This document shows positions 47,001 to 56,374 of a stretch of 64,000 nt of DNA, one piece after another (the stretch's first letter is position 1; each line of letters starts with the position of its first letter). Below the pieces are notes generated by a model that did no database searches, was not told the DNA's origin, and worked only from the letters and a program-made list of their open reading frames with translations. Source of the stretch: Calocera cornea HHB12733 (Eukaryota; Basidiomycota; Dacrymycetes; Dacrymycetales; Dacrymycetaceae); NCBI GenBank assembly GCA_001632435.1, contig KV423940.1, forward strand, positions 109,349 to 173,348, written 5' to 3'. The translations under genes and the position numbers were made by a program.

Positions 47001-49640
47001 AGTCACCGTCGGGCGAGCCGACCAGTGTCTCCTGCAGCAGGGCTTGCAGCACCACAGGGTAGCGCTGCAGGTGCTCGGACGGGCGGGAGATGAAGAACTT
47101 GAGGTCCATGCGGCGTGCCGCGGGCGAGCGAGAACATTGCTGCACACCTTGTCAGTTTCACCGGCTGCCAATTAAACGCAGGGGGGGCCTACCTCGAGGA
47201 ACAGCCTGAGCTCATGATTCCGCTCCATCTCATCCTTGAGCCTCTTCTCCGCCACCGGCAAGTGCCCAACATACGTCGGGTACACCTGTCTAAAGTCCAC
47301 GGCCGAGTTCAAGAATATATCTCCGATCTTCTGGATGACGGGGTTCTGCTCCCTCTGCCTGACCTTGAGTATCTCCAGCAGGCGGCGCGAGCACTCGCGC
47401 AGATCGTAGAAGTTGCCGAACACGTCCTCGACAAAGTCTTCCAGGTAGTCAGAGGACATGATGGGCGGGCGGGCGGCGCGGAGGGGCTTGAGGAAGACGG
47501 ACTCGAGCACGTCCAGGTCGTCGTTGAACATCTCCTCCTTCTTGATGATCTTGAGGATGATGTCCTGCCGCTTGATCTCGCTCTCGGGCAGCGTGTGCAG
47601 GAACTCGCGCCCGATGTTGTCCCGCCAGTTCTCGCGCGCGCCCGCGGCAGACTCGCCGCTGCGCGAGCTGGCGTCTCGCTGCTCCTCGGGGAGGCTGGAG
47701 GTGCTGGGCGGCGAGGGCAGCGCCAGCTGGGTCTGCACAGGAATCAGCGACTGCTCTGCTCCCAAGCAACACAAGCGGGACAAGCGACTCACAAAGTTCC
47801 TCCTCGGGCACCCATACGCATAACACGGCCCCCCGTCGCCACACGTCGGGCTGTAGCACCTCGTAAACGGCGTCACCACGGCCGTGGGCAGCTCCTCCCT
47901 CTCCCCCATGGGCGCCGCACTGCCGCCCTCAAAGTCGTCGAGGAACATGAACACGTCCTCGACGCTGTCCGAGATGGGGTTCGTGCCCCACTCGACCTCG
48001 TAGAAGAAGACTTGCTCGTACAGCGAGCGGGCGACCATGAGCCCCAGCGAGCGGTCGTGCGTCGTCACGCCCATCTGGGAGAGCAGGTAGTGCTGGATCA
48101 TGCTCTGCAGCGTGGACTACCGCGTTGCCCGCATCAGCATCGCACTTGACCCGTCAGCGCCAAACCAAAAAAACAAGACGCACGACAATATCCTTCCCCG
48201 TGAACGCCCTCTCATAGGGGATGCTGCCCTTGACGTGCGTCCCGCGGGGCACCTTATCCCTCAGCCTAACCGCGACATGGCTCAACAACGCCAGATTGAC
48301 AAAGCGCTCATCGTCCTCCTCCTCAAACATCAGGTCGTCCTCCTCCTCGCCCGCGTGCACGCCGAGCCCCCCAGGCACTTTCACGTCCCCATCCTCGTAC
48401 TCGTCGATGAGGCTGTACACGTCCCCGTCGTCCGCCCCGTCGTCGCCGTCGCCGTGGCCAAGGCCGAGCCCGAGCCCGCGCTCGTCCTCGTCCTCGTCCT
48501 CGTTGGTGATGCCGAGCACGCCGTCCCGCTCCGCGTCGAACCACGGGCGGGGGTAGGAGGCGCCCGCGCGGGGCTCGTGCTTCTCGTATGGGTACGGCGC
48601 GTGCTGCCCGTGAGGCGCGTGCGGCGCTTGCGGCGAATTGAGCTGCAGCTGCCCGTGCGGAGCGGGCGCGTGCTGCTGATACATCCCCTGCTGCACGCCT
48701 GGCTCCCCCCCATCCTCGTACCCCGACCTCGCCCCAAGGCTCGTATTCCTCGACACGCTCGACGCAGTAGGCGTGGGGATCATCTCGAAGCTTCCATTTC
48801 CCGAGCCGGCGCTCGGGCTGGGCTGCGGGGAGGCGAGCGAGAGCCGCTCGCCCGCCGCTACGGGGCGCAGCGGCTGGGGGTGCATGGACTGCACCGAGGT
48901 GCCCGTGGCGGTGGAGAGGGCGCTGTCGGTGCGGAGGAGGGAGGCGGCGGGGATGGTGCTGGCGAGGGTGGAGGTGCGGGCTAGGCTGCCGGTGCCGTTT
49001 GACGACGCGTACGAGCCGTAGCCGTAGTCGTTGTTGCTGTTGATGGTGGGGGAGCCGGGCGTCCGCTCGCCCGGCTCGTAGGCCAAGCCCTGGCCCTGCC
49101 CGTGTGCGTGCGAGTGGGAAGGAGGGGACATGATGCTTCCCCGCGGGGTGAGGTCGTAGTCCGCCACAGGGGGCGGGAGGTCCTCGGTCGGTGAGTAGTC
49201 CGCACGGCCCGCAGGGTCGGAGACAGTCACGGCGGGGAGGTGCTCCTGCCAGGGGGCAAGCTTGTCCATCGCTGGTGGGAGCGCGCGGCCAGCACCCGCG
49301 GGCGCAGGGCTGATGGGGCTGCCGTTCGGCCCCCCGGCGCTCGGGAGGGCGCTGGTGCGCTTGGTGCGTACGACGCCTGCTGCACGCGGCTCGCCCAGGA
49401 TGGAAGCAGGGATATTGGTCGCGCGGAAGTCGGACATGCTCGGGCTGCCCGAGCCGGGCCCCATGCTCCCGCTGCGGGTGAGGCTGTCGCTCCTCGCATG
49501 TGTGCGCGAGGAGGGGGAGAGCACGCTCCCCGAGCTGGGGGTGTGCCGCAGGCCCGAGGAGGGGTGGTACTCCTCCGGGCTGAGCATCACGGGCGTGCCT
49601 GCCTGCGCGAAGGACGGGGTGGGCAGCTGCGGGGAGTACC

Positions 49641-49672
<32 letters not shown>

Positions 49673-50298
49673 AGGGAGGGCTGCGGCGTGTGCCTGCGCG
49701 GGTGGAGCGGCTCCGTCTCGCGCATGTGGTCGTACGGCGGGAGCCTGCCCACTTGTGGCGCGGGGGCGGCCTGGTAGGGGGAAGCCCGGCGCGGCGGGGA
49801 GGGGGACGAGACGGGGGAGATTGCTAAGCCGCTGGTTGAGAGGGCGGACTGCGGGCTCTGGCCCGGCGGGCGGGGGAGGGGACGCGAGCGGCCAGCCGGA
49901 GGACGGGGCGAGGCCGGCAGCCCTGCCCCTCCGCCTGGCGTGGGCGGCAGGGACGGCGTGGGCAGCCGCACCGACGCCACGCGCAGGTGCGGCGGCGGCT
50001 GGTAGCCCGGGGGCCACGCGAGCGGCGGTGCACCCGTCGGCGGGGCGGGGCGGTAGTACTGCTGCCCTCCCTGCTGCCCGGGGAGGTACGGCGCCTGTGC
50101 CCCTGGCGGGAGGGGCTGCATGGCGTTCCCGTTCCCGGTTGGGGGGAGATAGGAGCCGTTCGACGGGAGGTAGGCGCCATTCCCCCCGTTGCTGTTGGGG
50201 TTGGGGTTGTGGGTGCCGTTCTGTGAGGGCAGCGCACGGTCCATGTCGGGCGGGGGCGAGGAGGGGTAGTACTCCGGCGCGGGCGGAGGGTGGTACAT
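44071..50298 (-). CDS. ROM2-like Rho guanine-nucleotide exchange factor with two DH domains
   Basis: A very large (about 1900 aa) RhoGEF for cell-wall-integrity signalling, expected to load GTP onto Rho1. The first 670 residues are Pro/Ser/Gly/Gln-rich with a poly-Gln run. A DEP domain follows (VNLALLSHVAVRLRDKV... DRSLGLMVARSLYEQVFFYEV). Two DH domains come next in tandem. The first is EIKRQDIILKIIKKEEMFNDDL to DLKFFISRPSEHLQRYPVVLQALL. The second is EVKRQSQIFELIKGEMEYVKDL to MKMFVNRPIPRLLRYSLLLQAI. A PH domain (SGKLLRQPETGFEWNGWSELFVLLFDN) and a C-terminal CNH domain (FLLCYDEFGIYVGRHG, APYVLLFDKRFIEIRHI) complete it. About eight short introns are present. The usual ROM1/ROM2 layout has one DH. 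Its promoter region carries the MULE insertion. Confidence 0.93.
49642..49671. repeat. (CTG)10 microsatellite coding for poly-Gln
   Basis: Ten CTG units on the plus strand, read as CAG codons in the minus-strand RhoGEF exon, encode a Gln run near residue 210. It is a possible length-polymorphic site. Confidence 0.95.
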
Positions 50299-50725
50299 CC
50301 CAGCGTGCTTCTTCTGCCTTCTTCGTCGCTACTGCGGAGCTGCTGGGGTGGATACGGTGTGTGGTCTGCTGGGTGCGCCGGGGCGGGTGCGGGTGCGGGT
50401 GCGGGTGCGGGGCGATGGGTTGTGATGCGCTTGTGCGAGTAGTGTGCTGCGATCGATGGCGCGCCGGGAGGGGATGCGATATCGATAGGCAAGGGGACCG
50501 GACAGGGACGCTAGCACTCGTCCTCCTCTCCTCTCCTCTCCTGTCCTCTCGTCCAGGATAGAGGGGTGAGACGGCTCGGGATCAGTAGGGAGGGAGCATG
50601 CCCTGCATCGGACGCTGCTGTGTGGGATCGAGGCGAGCGAGGCGGCGCAAGGGAGGGGTCATGCAACGCAGCGCAACGCAGCCGGCCGGGTCGCTCCTGC
50701 TGGCGGCCGCGCAGGGGCTGTGCTC
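50299..50725. promoter_or_regulatory. RhoGEF promoter, remaining left part of an interrupted divergent promoter
   Basis: This holds a GCGGGT tandem repeat (four units, 50383-50406) and a CCTCT-type pyrimidine tract (50521-50545). The MULE begins about 440 bp upstream of the RhoGEF start codon. Confidence 0.5.
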
Positions 50726-50735
50726 TGCTCTGCAC
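50726..50735. repeat. Putative target-site duplication, left copy
   Basis: TGCTCTGCAC is repeated exactly at 56285-56294, in the same orientation, immediately outside the element. Ten bp lies in the 8-11 bp range typical of Mutator-like elements. Confidence 0.75.
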
Positions 50736-50743
50736 CGGTCTTG

Positions 50744-50759
50744 ACTTTCCGCATCACCC
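50744..50759 (+). repeat. Left terminal inverted repeat core
   Basis: ACTTTCCGCATCACCC matches the reverse complement of 56262-56277 at all 16 bases. Beyond it the ends diverge. It is the likely transposase recognition core. Confidence 0.85.
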
Positions 50760-50933
50760 TCCTGTCACCGGAAGCAGACTGCACATTCCAGTGCCCCAAT
50801 CCGGAGTTGTCCCTACCAGTGCACCATCTCGTAAAGAATAACAGACTGCTGTATTGTTATGATTGTCTGCAGGCTGCGCATCCGTCCCCCATGCCCCATT
50901 CATGATTCTTTCTTTCCCAGGCTGCGCTCCAGC

Positions 50934-53279
50934 ATGGATTCTTCATTTCCACTGGGCGGCTTTGCAAGTGACCTCCGGAGTGGACGCTATACCCATATCT
51001 GGGATAGTGTTGAAGATTTCCATATATGGCGAGCTGAAGAAGAACGCACCGAATTGATTCAACTTGGCAAGCGCCAGGTCTTGCATGGGGACAAGAAGGC
51101 TCAAACTCGATCACCAGTATATCTTGAGAGGCGTGTCTGGGTGTGTACTCGTGATGGTACTGGTGGAGTTAAATCGTATGAGAAAAAGCATCCTGAATGG
51201 ACACGGAAGGTTCCAAGCAAGAGGGTGCGCAGCCTAGCCTTGTACCTAGTTCCTATTACTAATTCTGCTCTAGACTGGATGTGAATGCTTTCTCATCACG
51301 AAGACCTATCCGCACACACCCAAGGTCCTTGGCCGCTATCATGCAGTCCATTCTCACCTCATTGGGGACCCAAATGCACCTTTTGTCCGCGTTCAGCCCC
51401 AAACCCGAGCCTACATTGAGGAAATGCTGCGGTTGAAAGTAGAGCCACGAGAAATCTTGCGAATTGTCCATGGTTCTGCATATGAGCCTGGAGGAGCGAC
51501 CTTAATGGAGCGAGACCATTTTGTCACCATGAGGGATATTAAACGGCTCCAGGTGCGCAGCCTAATCCTCCAAACAGGCTGCGCTTGCCCTACTGATGCG
51601 CAGCCTGTATCTTAGCTTGCCGTGCGTGCTGAAGATGTCCGACTGGCCCACGGGGATGATCTGTCCACACAAAGGTGGATCAGCAGGCTGCGCGAACACC
51701 ATTCCCTGTTGGGTTCAAAGCTGGTTCATGAGGCTGCGCCGCCCACCTCTTACATGGATCCAAACACGATGTTTATTGCCATTCAGACTCCCTGGCAGAA
51801 GAAGGTGTTTTCTGAAATTGGCGACCATATTATGTGTATTGACGATACTCATAATGTAACGCAATACTACAAGGTCACACTGTTCACCTTGTTATGCCGT
51901 GATCATTGGGGGCATGGTATTTTTTTCCCCTGCCTTCCAGGCTGCGCAGCCTGATAGTTTTCCAGGCATTCCGGTGGGCTGGCTGCTTACATCCAATGGG
52001 GAATCTCTCACCCTTCAATATTGGCTACGGCTGTTTCGAGAAGCAAACTCAGTGACACCCAACTATGTTATGACCGACAAGAATCAGGCTCAGATATCTG
52101 CTATTCGCGCAGTCTTCCCATCTGCAACTGTTCTTCTTTGCTGGTGGCATGTTCTCCATGCATGGCAGCAACATCTTCGTATTGCCGATCATCCCGACCT
52201 CTGGAATCTGTTGAAAAAATGGATTCGCATCCAGGACGAAGTTGAATTTGACCAACACTGGGGCCAGATTTATGCTTTATCGCCCCCAAAGTTTCAGCAG
52301 TACCTTCTCCTCAACTGGACTTTGGACAAGCCTATGTGGTCCGCGGTCTCCCGACAGGACCGGCACATCTTTGAGGAGGTGCATACCAATATGCATATTG
52401 AAGCGTGCGCAGTCTAACCCTCCAGGCTGCGCCTCGTTGCTGATCCTCTGCACAGATGGCATCATGTTCTCAAATCTACCTTCTTACACGGTGCCCGAAA
52501 TCGTCGAATGGATGATCTCCTTCATACTTTGACAACAGAAGTAGCTGCACATTATGCACTCCAATACCGACGGCAGCAGGGAGGATTTGAGGGCCTCAAC
52601 CTTGCAGCCCAGGCTCGAATTAAGGCTGAGTCAGATGGGGCCAAGATTTTGGCTGAAGATGTCTTGGTGCGCAGTCTGACATTCCCTCCAGGCTGCGCTC
52701 ATCCAGTTTCCCCTTCAGAGCCAGGGCCTGGATATGTACACTGTCCGGTCCCAGACAGATTCCCGCAAGGTCTACAAGGTTGACATGGAGAGTGCCATCT
52801 GCGAATGCGCAGCCTATCCACGAATCCAGTTCTGCAAGCATCTGGCTGCAGTCGAAATCCATTTCCCACGAGGTCAGGCTGCGCAGCTGCTGGTGGCTCC
52901 CAATGTTGAAGAAGCAGCGCTGGAGCTTAAAGCCACACCCGAGCAAGAAGACCAGCCAACCCGAGAATTGCAAGTCATCCAGGTGCCCCTTGCCGATCGC
53001 CTCTATTCCCGGGCCATTCAACTTTCCCAGATGCTTTCAGCAAACATTGAAGAGCAGTTTAGCGATGAAATCAAGCAGCTATTGGCTGTGATGGATACCA
53101 TCTTGGCCCAGGCTGCGCCTCGCCCTGGATCTCTCCCGGCAGCCCTGAAGCTCCCTCCCAACATGACAAATGCCAACGAGACTGCGAAAACCCTGCCGCA
53201 CCGCAAGCGACGGGCCAAAGGCCAAGCGCAGCCTTATGCCGGTCGTCCGTCTCGAGCGCAGCCTGTACTGCCTGCATAG
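50934..53279 (+). CDS. MULE transposase with SWIM zinc finger
   Basis: Six exons (50934-51224, 51274-51552, 51616-51916, 51966-52404, 52456-52666, 52719-53279) give 693 residues in perfect phase with no internal stop. The N-terminal part has a Cys-containing DNA-binding-like region (TGCECFLITKTYP...LGRYHAVHSH). The DDE-type core includes MCIDDTHNVTQYY, SNGESLTLQYWLRLF, MTDKNQAQISAIRAVFPSA and LLCWWHVLHAWQ. The SWIM finger is CECAAYPRIQFCKHLAAVE. The tail is basic (HRKRRAKGQ). The catalytic Asp candidates are in IDDTH and MTDKNQ, and the Glu probably lies in the region after WHV. All five introns carry the element's palindrome, and four of them start with it. A Met at 50859 is in frame, but 50934 fits better. 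Confidence 0.9.
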
Positions 53280-53380
53280 CACAATGAAATGTAATTGCAA
53301 GTACCTAAGCTTGATCACTACTCAGGCTGCGCATCACACTTGGAACGCCTCCATCCGACAACCCCCAGACTGCGCTGCAC

Positions 53381-56103
53381 TTACACCTCCGGCGCGTCAT
53401 CGTAAACACGCCCGACCTTGAAGAATTCGGTAGCAATCCACGAACGGCGCAGCCTGAAGTACCCGACAGCCTTGCGCGTACCCTGGATGGTGACAATGTA
53501 CCGGCCAGTCATTGCACTCTGAAGGTTAAGGGCATGGACCGGCTTGAACCTCGCCTGCGTCCAAGGTTAACCTCCAGGCTGCGCAGCGCGGGCGACCAAC
53601 ATACCTCATCCTGGTACAATTCGTGCATGTGCTCTGCGCTGATTCCCAGCAACGACTCTGCTGCAGTGTTGAAGGCAGTAACGTGCGCGCGCTGTCCATT
53701 CCGGTCGATCAAAGAGAACTGCAAACAATATCTAGAGAGATGGCTGATCAGCCTGCCCAGGCTGCGCAGCCTGAGGAACCATGGCACTTACTTGGGAACG
53801 GGAAAAAAGAATGCTTGTCCACAGAGCGGGCAGTGATAGAAGTGATCCGCCGCAACATCACCCAGATCCACCTTGCGATTGCAGTTTGGCGTCGCGCAAC
53901 CTTGGTATGTCACCGATTTGGCTTCATCGAACTCGATCGTACCTTCAATGCGAAAGGTACCAGTACGGAGATCCTCGTCCAGCTTCTCACGGTATACTTC
54001 AGCAATGGTCTTGAGCGGCGGTACGGTTAACAGGCTGCGCGTTCTCAGCGAGCGTGCTCCATCGGCGCTGCAGGCTGCGCTCAAGACATGCCATTGCGCG
54101 GGGTCATCCTTGGCAAAGTCCCACCTGAAATCCCTGTGAGTGCGCAGCCTGAAGAGCTTGGACAGAGCGACAAACCAAGCCAGCAACTCAGCATGATTTG
54201 GCACCTCATCATCCCAAAGGATCTGGGTGTGGGCAGCGTCAGTCCGGATGGACAGACCGCGCGACTTGTCGACAAGGACGTTCTTGAGAAGGGCAACTCT
54301 TCCGTCCGATCCCTCCAAGCGGCGCCAGAACTGGTCAAAGGCAATAAAGTGCCCAACGTGCCCCCCCTCGTCAGCGACCCACATGTCCATGCGGGTCGTG
54401 GAAGCCGGTTGAGCATGGTCCTGCCAATGGTCAGGCTGCGCAGCCTGGGGGACGGGAAGGGCACTCACAAAGCTCGCCTCATGTGGCGCACGCCCATACA
54501 TGACGTTGCTTGTGTTGACGATGATGCACGCAACATCTGGGTGAAATGTCAGGACCCACACCCAGGCTGCGCAGCCTGCAGAGACGCACCAACAGGTTTG
54601 CGATCAGGAATGCTGGGGAGCTGGGCGATCTTCCGCAGGTTGAGGTGCATACGCGGGATCGTGCCATCATCTGGAACCTGTTCCAACGTCAGCTCAGGCT
54701 GCGCTCCAGGCATCCGCGCAGCCTGAGCACTCACCTCCAGGAACTCTGCCTCTGGGGCAACAAAGACCAGCTGTGCGGGATGGTACGAGCGACACCAGTG
54801 CTGCACCGATGCAACCACGTTGAGATTGGTCACGCAGTATACCTGGAAGCGCAGCCTGGTCAGAGCGATACAATGCTCACCCAGGCTGCGCACTCACCTT
54901 GCCCACCTGGATCCCCTCGGCACGCTCAAAGGCTGACATCTTCGGGTCCTTGCACTGCTTGACAACAAGGTCGATCTCGGAACCGGCATCGTGCAACACG
55001 AGGTCGACGGTTTTGTTGCGTGGAGTGATGCGGGACACTCGCCCAATGACATAAACACTGCAGACGGTCAGCGTATGCGCAGCCTGGGAGGTGGGCGACT
55101 CACTTGCGGTTGTACGCCACAACTTCTTGGATGGGCGTGATCTTTGGGGGTGGTCCCCACCCAGGCATCTGCCAAGGGAGAGGGTCAGGCTGCGCCGCCG
55201 CCCCAGGGAGCAGTCCAGGATTCTCTGCGTAGTGCTGCACAGCCTCGGCATCCAGCGGTTCGTTCATCGGGAAGTCTTGATCGACCACGTATGCACGGGG
55301 CTCAGGTGGGCGGGGAACGACTGGCTGGGACTGGGCGATGAGGTGGTCTGGGACATCCCCTACCCCAACGATGGTGACTGCCCCATGGGGCGGAGCGTGT
55401 CCAGGAGCCCCACCAGGCTGCGCAGCCTGCTCAGGCTGGGGAGGACGAAGAGGTTGCTGGGGGCCGGTTCCACCAGGCTGCGCAGCCTGCAGGCCCGGAG
55501 CAAGAGCATGGTCCACAGCGGGTGGAGCAGAGCCTTGAGAGGATGGCTGCGAGTCGACTGCTTCGTTGGGCGCGGCAATCCAGTTCAGAGAGCGGAGATA
55601 CCCATCGTACGGACAGTTGATACGCTCCCAGTGGGGAGGAGGGTCGGGGCGGCCAATGAAGCCGTTGAAGCCCTGGATGCGGTCGACCTCGTAAACGATG
55701 ATTGATAACCTGGGCTAAAGTCAGTAGGATTCAGGCTGCGCAGCCTAGAGAGACGCACCCATCGCCAAAGTTTGTCACCCAACGCTCAGCCGCTACAATG
55801 TCCACTACGTCGTACAGCCTGAGTGCCCCGGTGCGCAGCCTTGCGATGAGCTCGGGTCCGGCAACGATATTGGCGACCTGAAGGAGACCATCACTGAGGG
55901 TCAGACTGTGCAAGAACGGTCAGGCTGCGCCTCCCAGGCCAGGATAGATGAACTCACTGCCAGAATGGTGGATCCAGCGGCTCGCCTTCGTCGTCGGCTT
56001 CTTCGTAGAGGTTGATCAGCTGTACGCGAGTGTTGGGCTCTCCGGGCGCAAGGTCAGCGGCCAGGAGAGCCTCCAGGACTCCTCCATCCAGAGCAGGGGG
56101 CAT
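53381..56103 (-). CDS. RPA1-like single-strand DNA-binding protein encoded in the MULE
   Basis: Ten exons (56103-55958, 55905-55759, 55709-55104, 55057-54898, 54842-54735, 54677-54590, 54536-54469, 54420-53792, 53731-53605, 53554-53381) give 750 residues in phase. The order follows replication protein A large subunit. An N-terminal OB-like part is HLTLSDGLLQVANIVAG...GALRLYDVVDIVAAERWV. A Pro/Gln linker follows, then DBD-A (YVIGRVSRITPRNKTVDLVLHD), DBD-B (DQFWRRLEGSDGRVALLKNV) and DBD-C. DBD-C has a Cys4-type zinc ribbon (CATPNCNRKV ... YHCPLCG), followed by LLGISAEHMHELYQDE. It is divergent from what I know of host RPA1, so it is likely a captured copy under separate evolution. All nine introns contain the palindrome. 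Confidence 0.87.
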
Positions 56104-56261
56104 GCGTAAGTCAAGCGGAAGAATCGGGCAGTCAGTTAGCAGTGGATCGGGGGAGAGGATGAGACAGTGAGGAGAGAGCGTGCCAGCAGGGCCGAACGGA
56201 GGCGCAGCCTAGCCGAGGCACGGAGGCAAATGTGCGGAGGCACATTCCAATGTTTACCTCC

Positions 56262-56277
56262 GGGTGATGCGGAAAGT
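56262..56277 (-). repeat. Right terminal inverted repeat core
   Basis: GGGTGATGCGGAAAGT is the exact inverted partner of 50744-50759. Confidence 0.85.
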
Positions 56278-56284
56278 ACGCAAG

Positions 56285-56294
56285 TGCTCTGCAC
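56285..56294. repeat. Putative target-site duplication, right copy
   Basis: TGCTCTGCAC, the same as 50726-50735. It lies about 80 bp upstream of the methyltransferase start codon. Confidence 0.75.
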
Positions 56295-56374
56295 AGCCGC
56301 TGATCGGCACACGGGCAGGCCGGGGCCGACTCAACCGCGCCGAGTCTGTATCCACTGCTGCACTTGCTCGCTCC

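Larger units (their letters stand above)
50870..56210. repeat. Dispersed 16-bp palindrome family CAGGCTGCGCAGCCTG
   Basis: By eye I count at least 37 sites holding GGCTGCGC or GCGCAGCC in 5.3 kb. Six are perfect 16-bp palindromes: 51938, 53758, 54432, 54563, 55414 and 55474. Near-complete copies are at 55732, 53575 and 52875; the rest are halves. Every one of the 14 introns of the two element genes has at least one copy. Exonic copies often read as QAAQP or EAAP. Outside the element I noticed only an isolated 8-base match (12325). The perfect copies are self-complementary. Confidence 0.93.
50736..56284. mobile_element. Mutator-like element carrying transposase and RPA1-like genes
   Basis: A 5549-bp element bounded by TGCTCTGCAC direct repeats. 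Each end has the 16-bp inverted repeat ACTTTCCGCATCACCC (50744-50759 and, inverted, 56262-56277), set 7-8 bp in from the direct repeats. Just inside, GCACATTCCA occurs at both ends in direct orientation (50781 and 56240). Two convergent intact genes fill it: a MULE transposase (plus strand) and an RPA1-like protein (minus strand), with stops about 100 bp apart. A palindromic repeat, CAGGCTGCGCAGCCTG or half of it, occurs throughout and marks the whole block as one unit. The outermost 7-8 bp of the two ends match poorly, so the exact terminal base is uncertain. Confidence 0.85.

Noticed and set aside
47115..48984. Plus-strand ORFs of 344 and 294 aa
   Set aside because: They are antisense shadows of the RhoGEF gene, which has clear domains on the other strand.
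54100..54180. Additional intron in RPA-like exon 8 around the repeat half at 54142
   Set aside because: The frame is open through it, no donor like those of the other nine introns is present, and skipping it is not needed for phase.
50870..56210. CRISPR-like repeat array
   Set aside because: The repeat is palindromic and scattered at irregular spacing in introns and exons of eukaryotic genes, with no uniform spacers.
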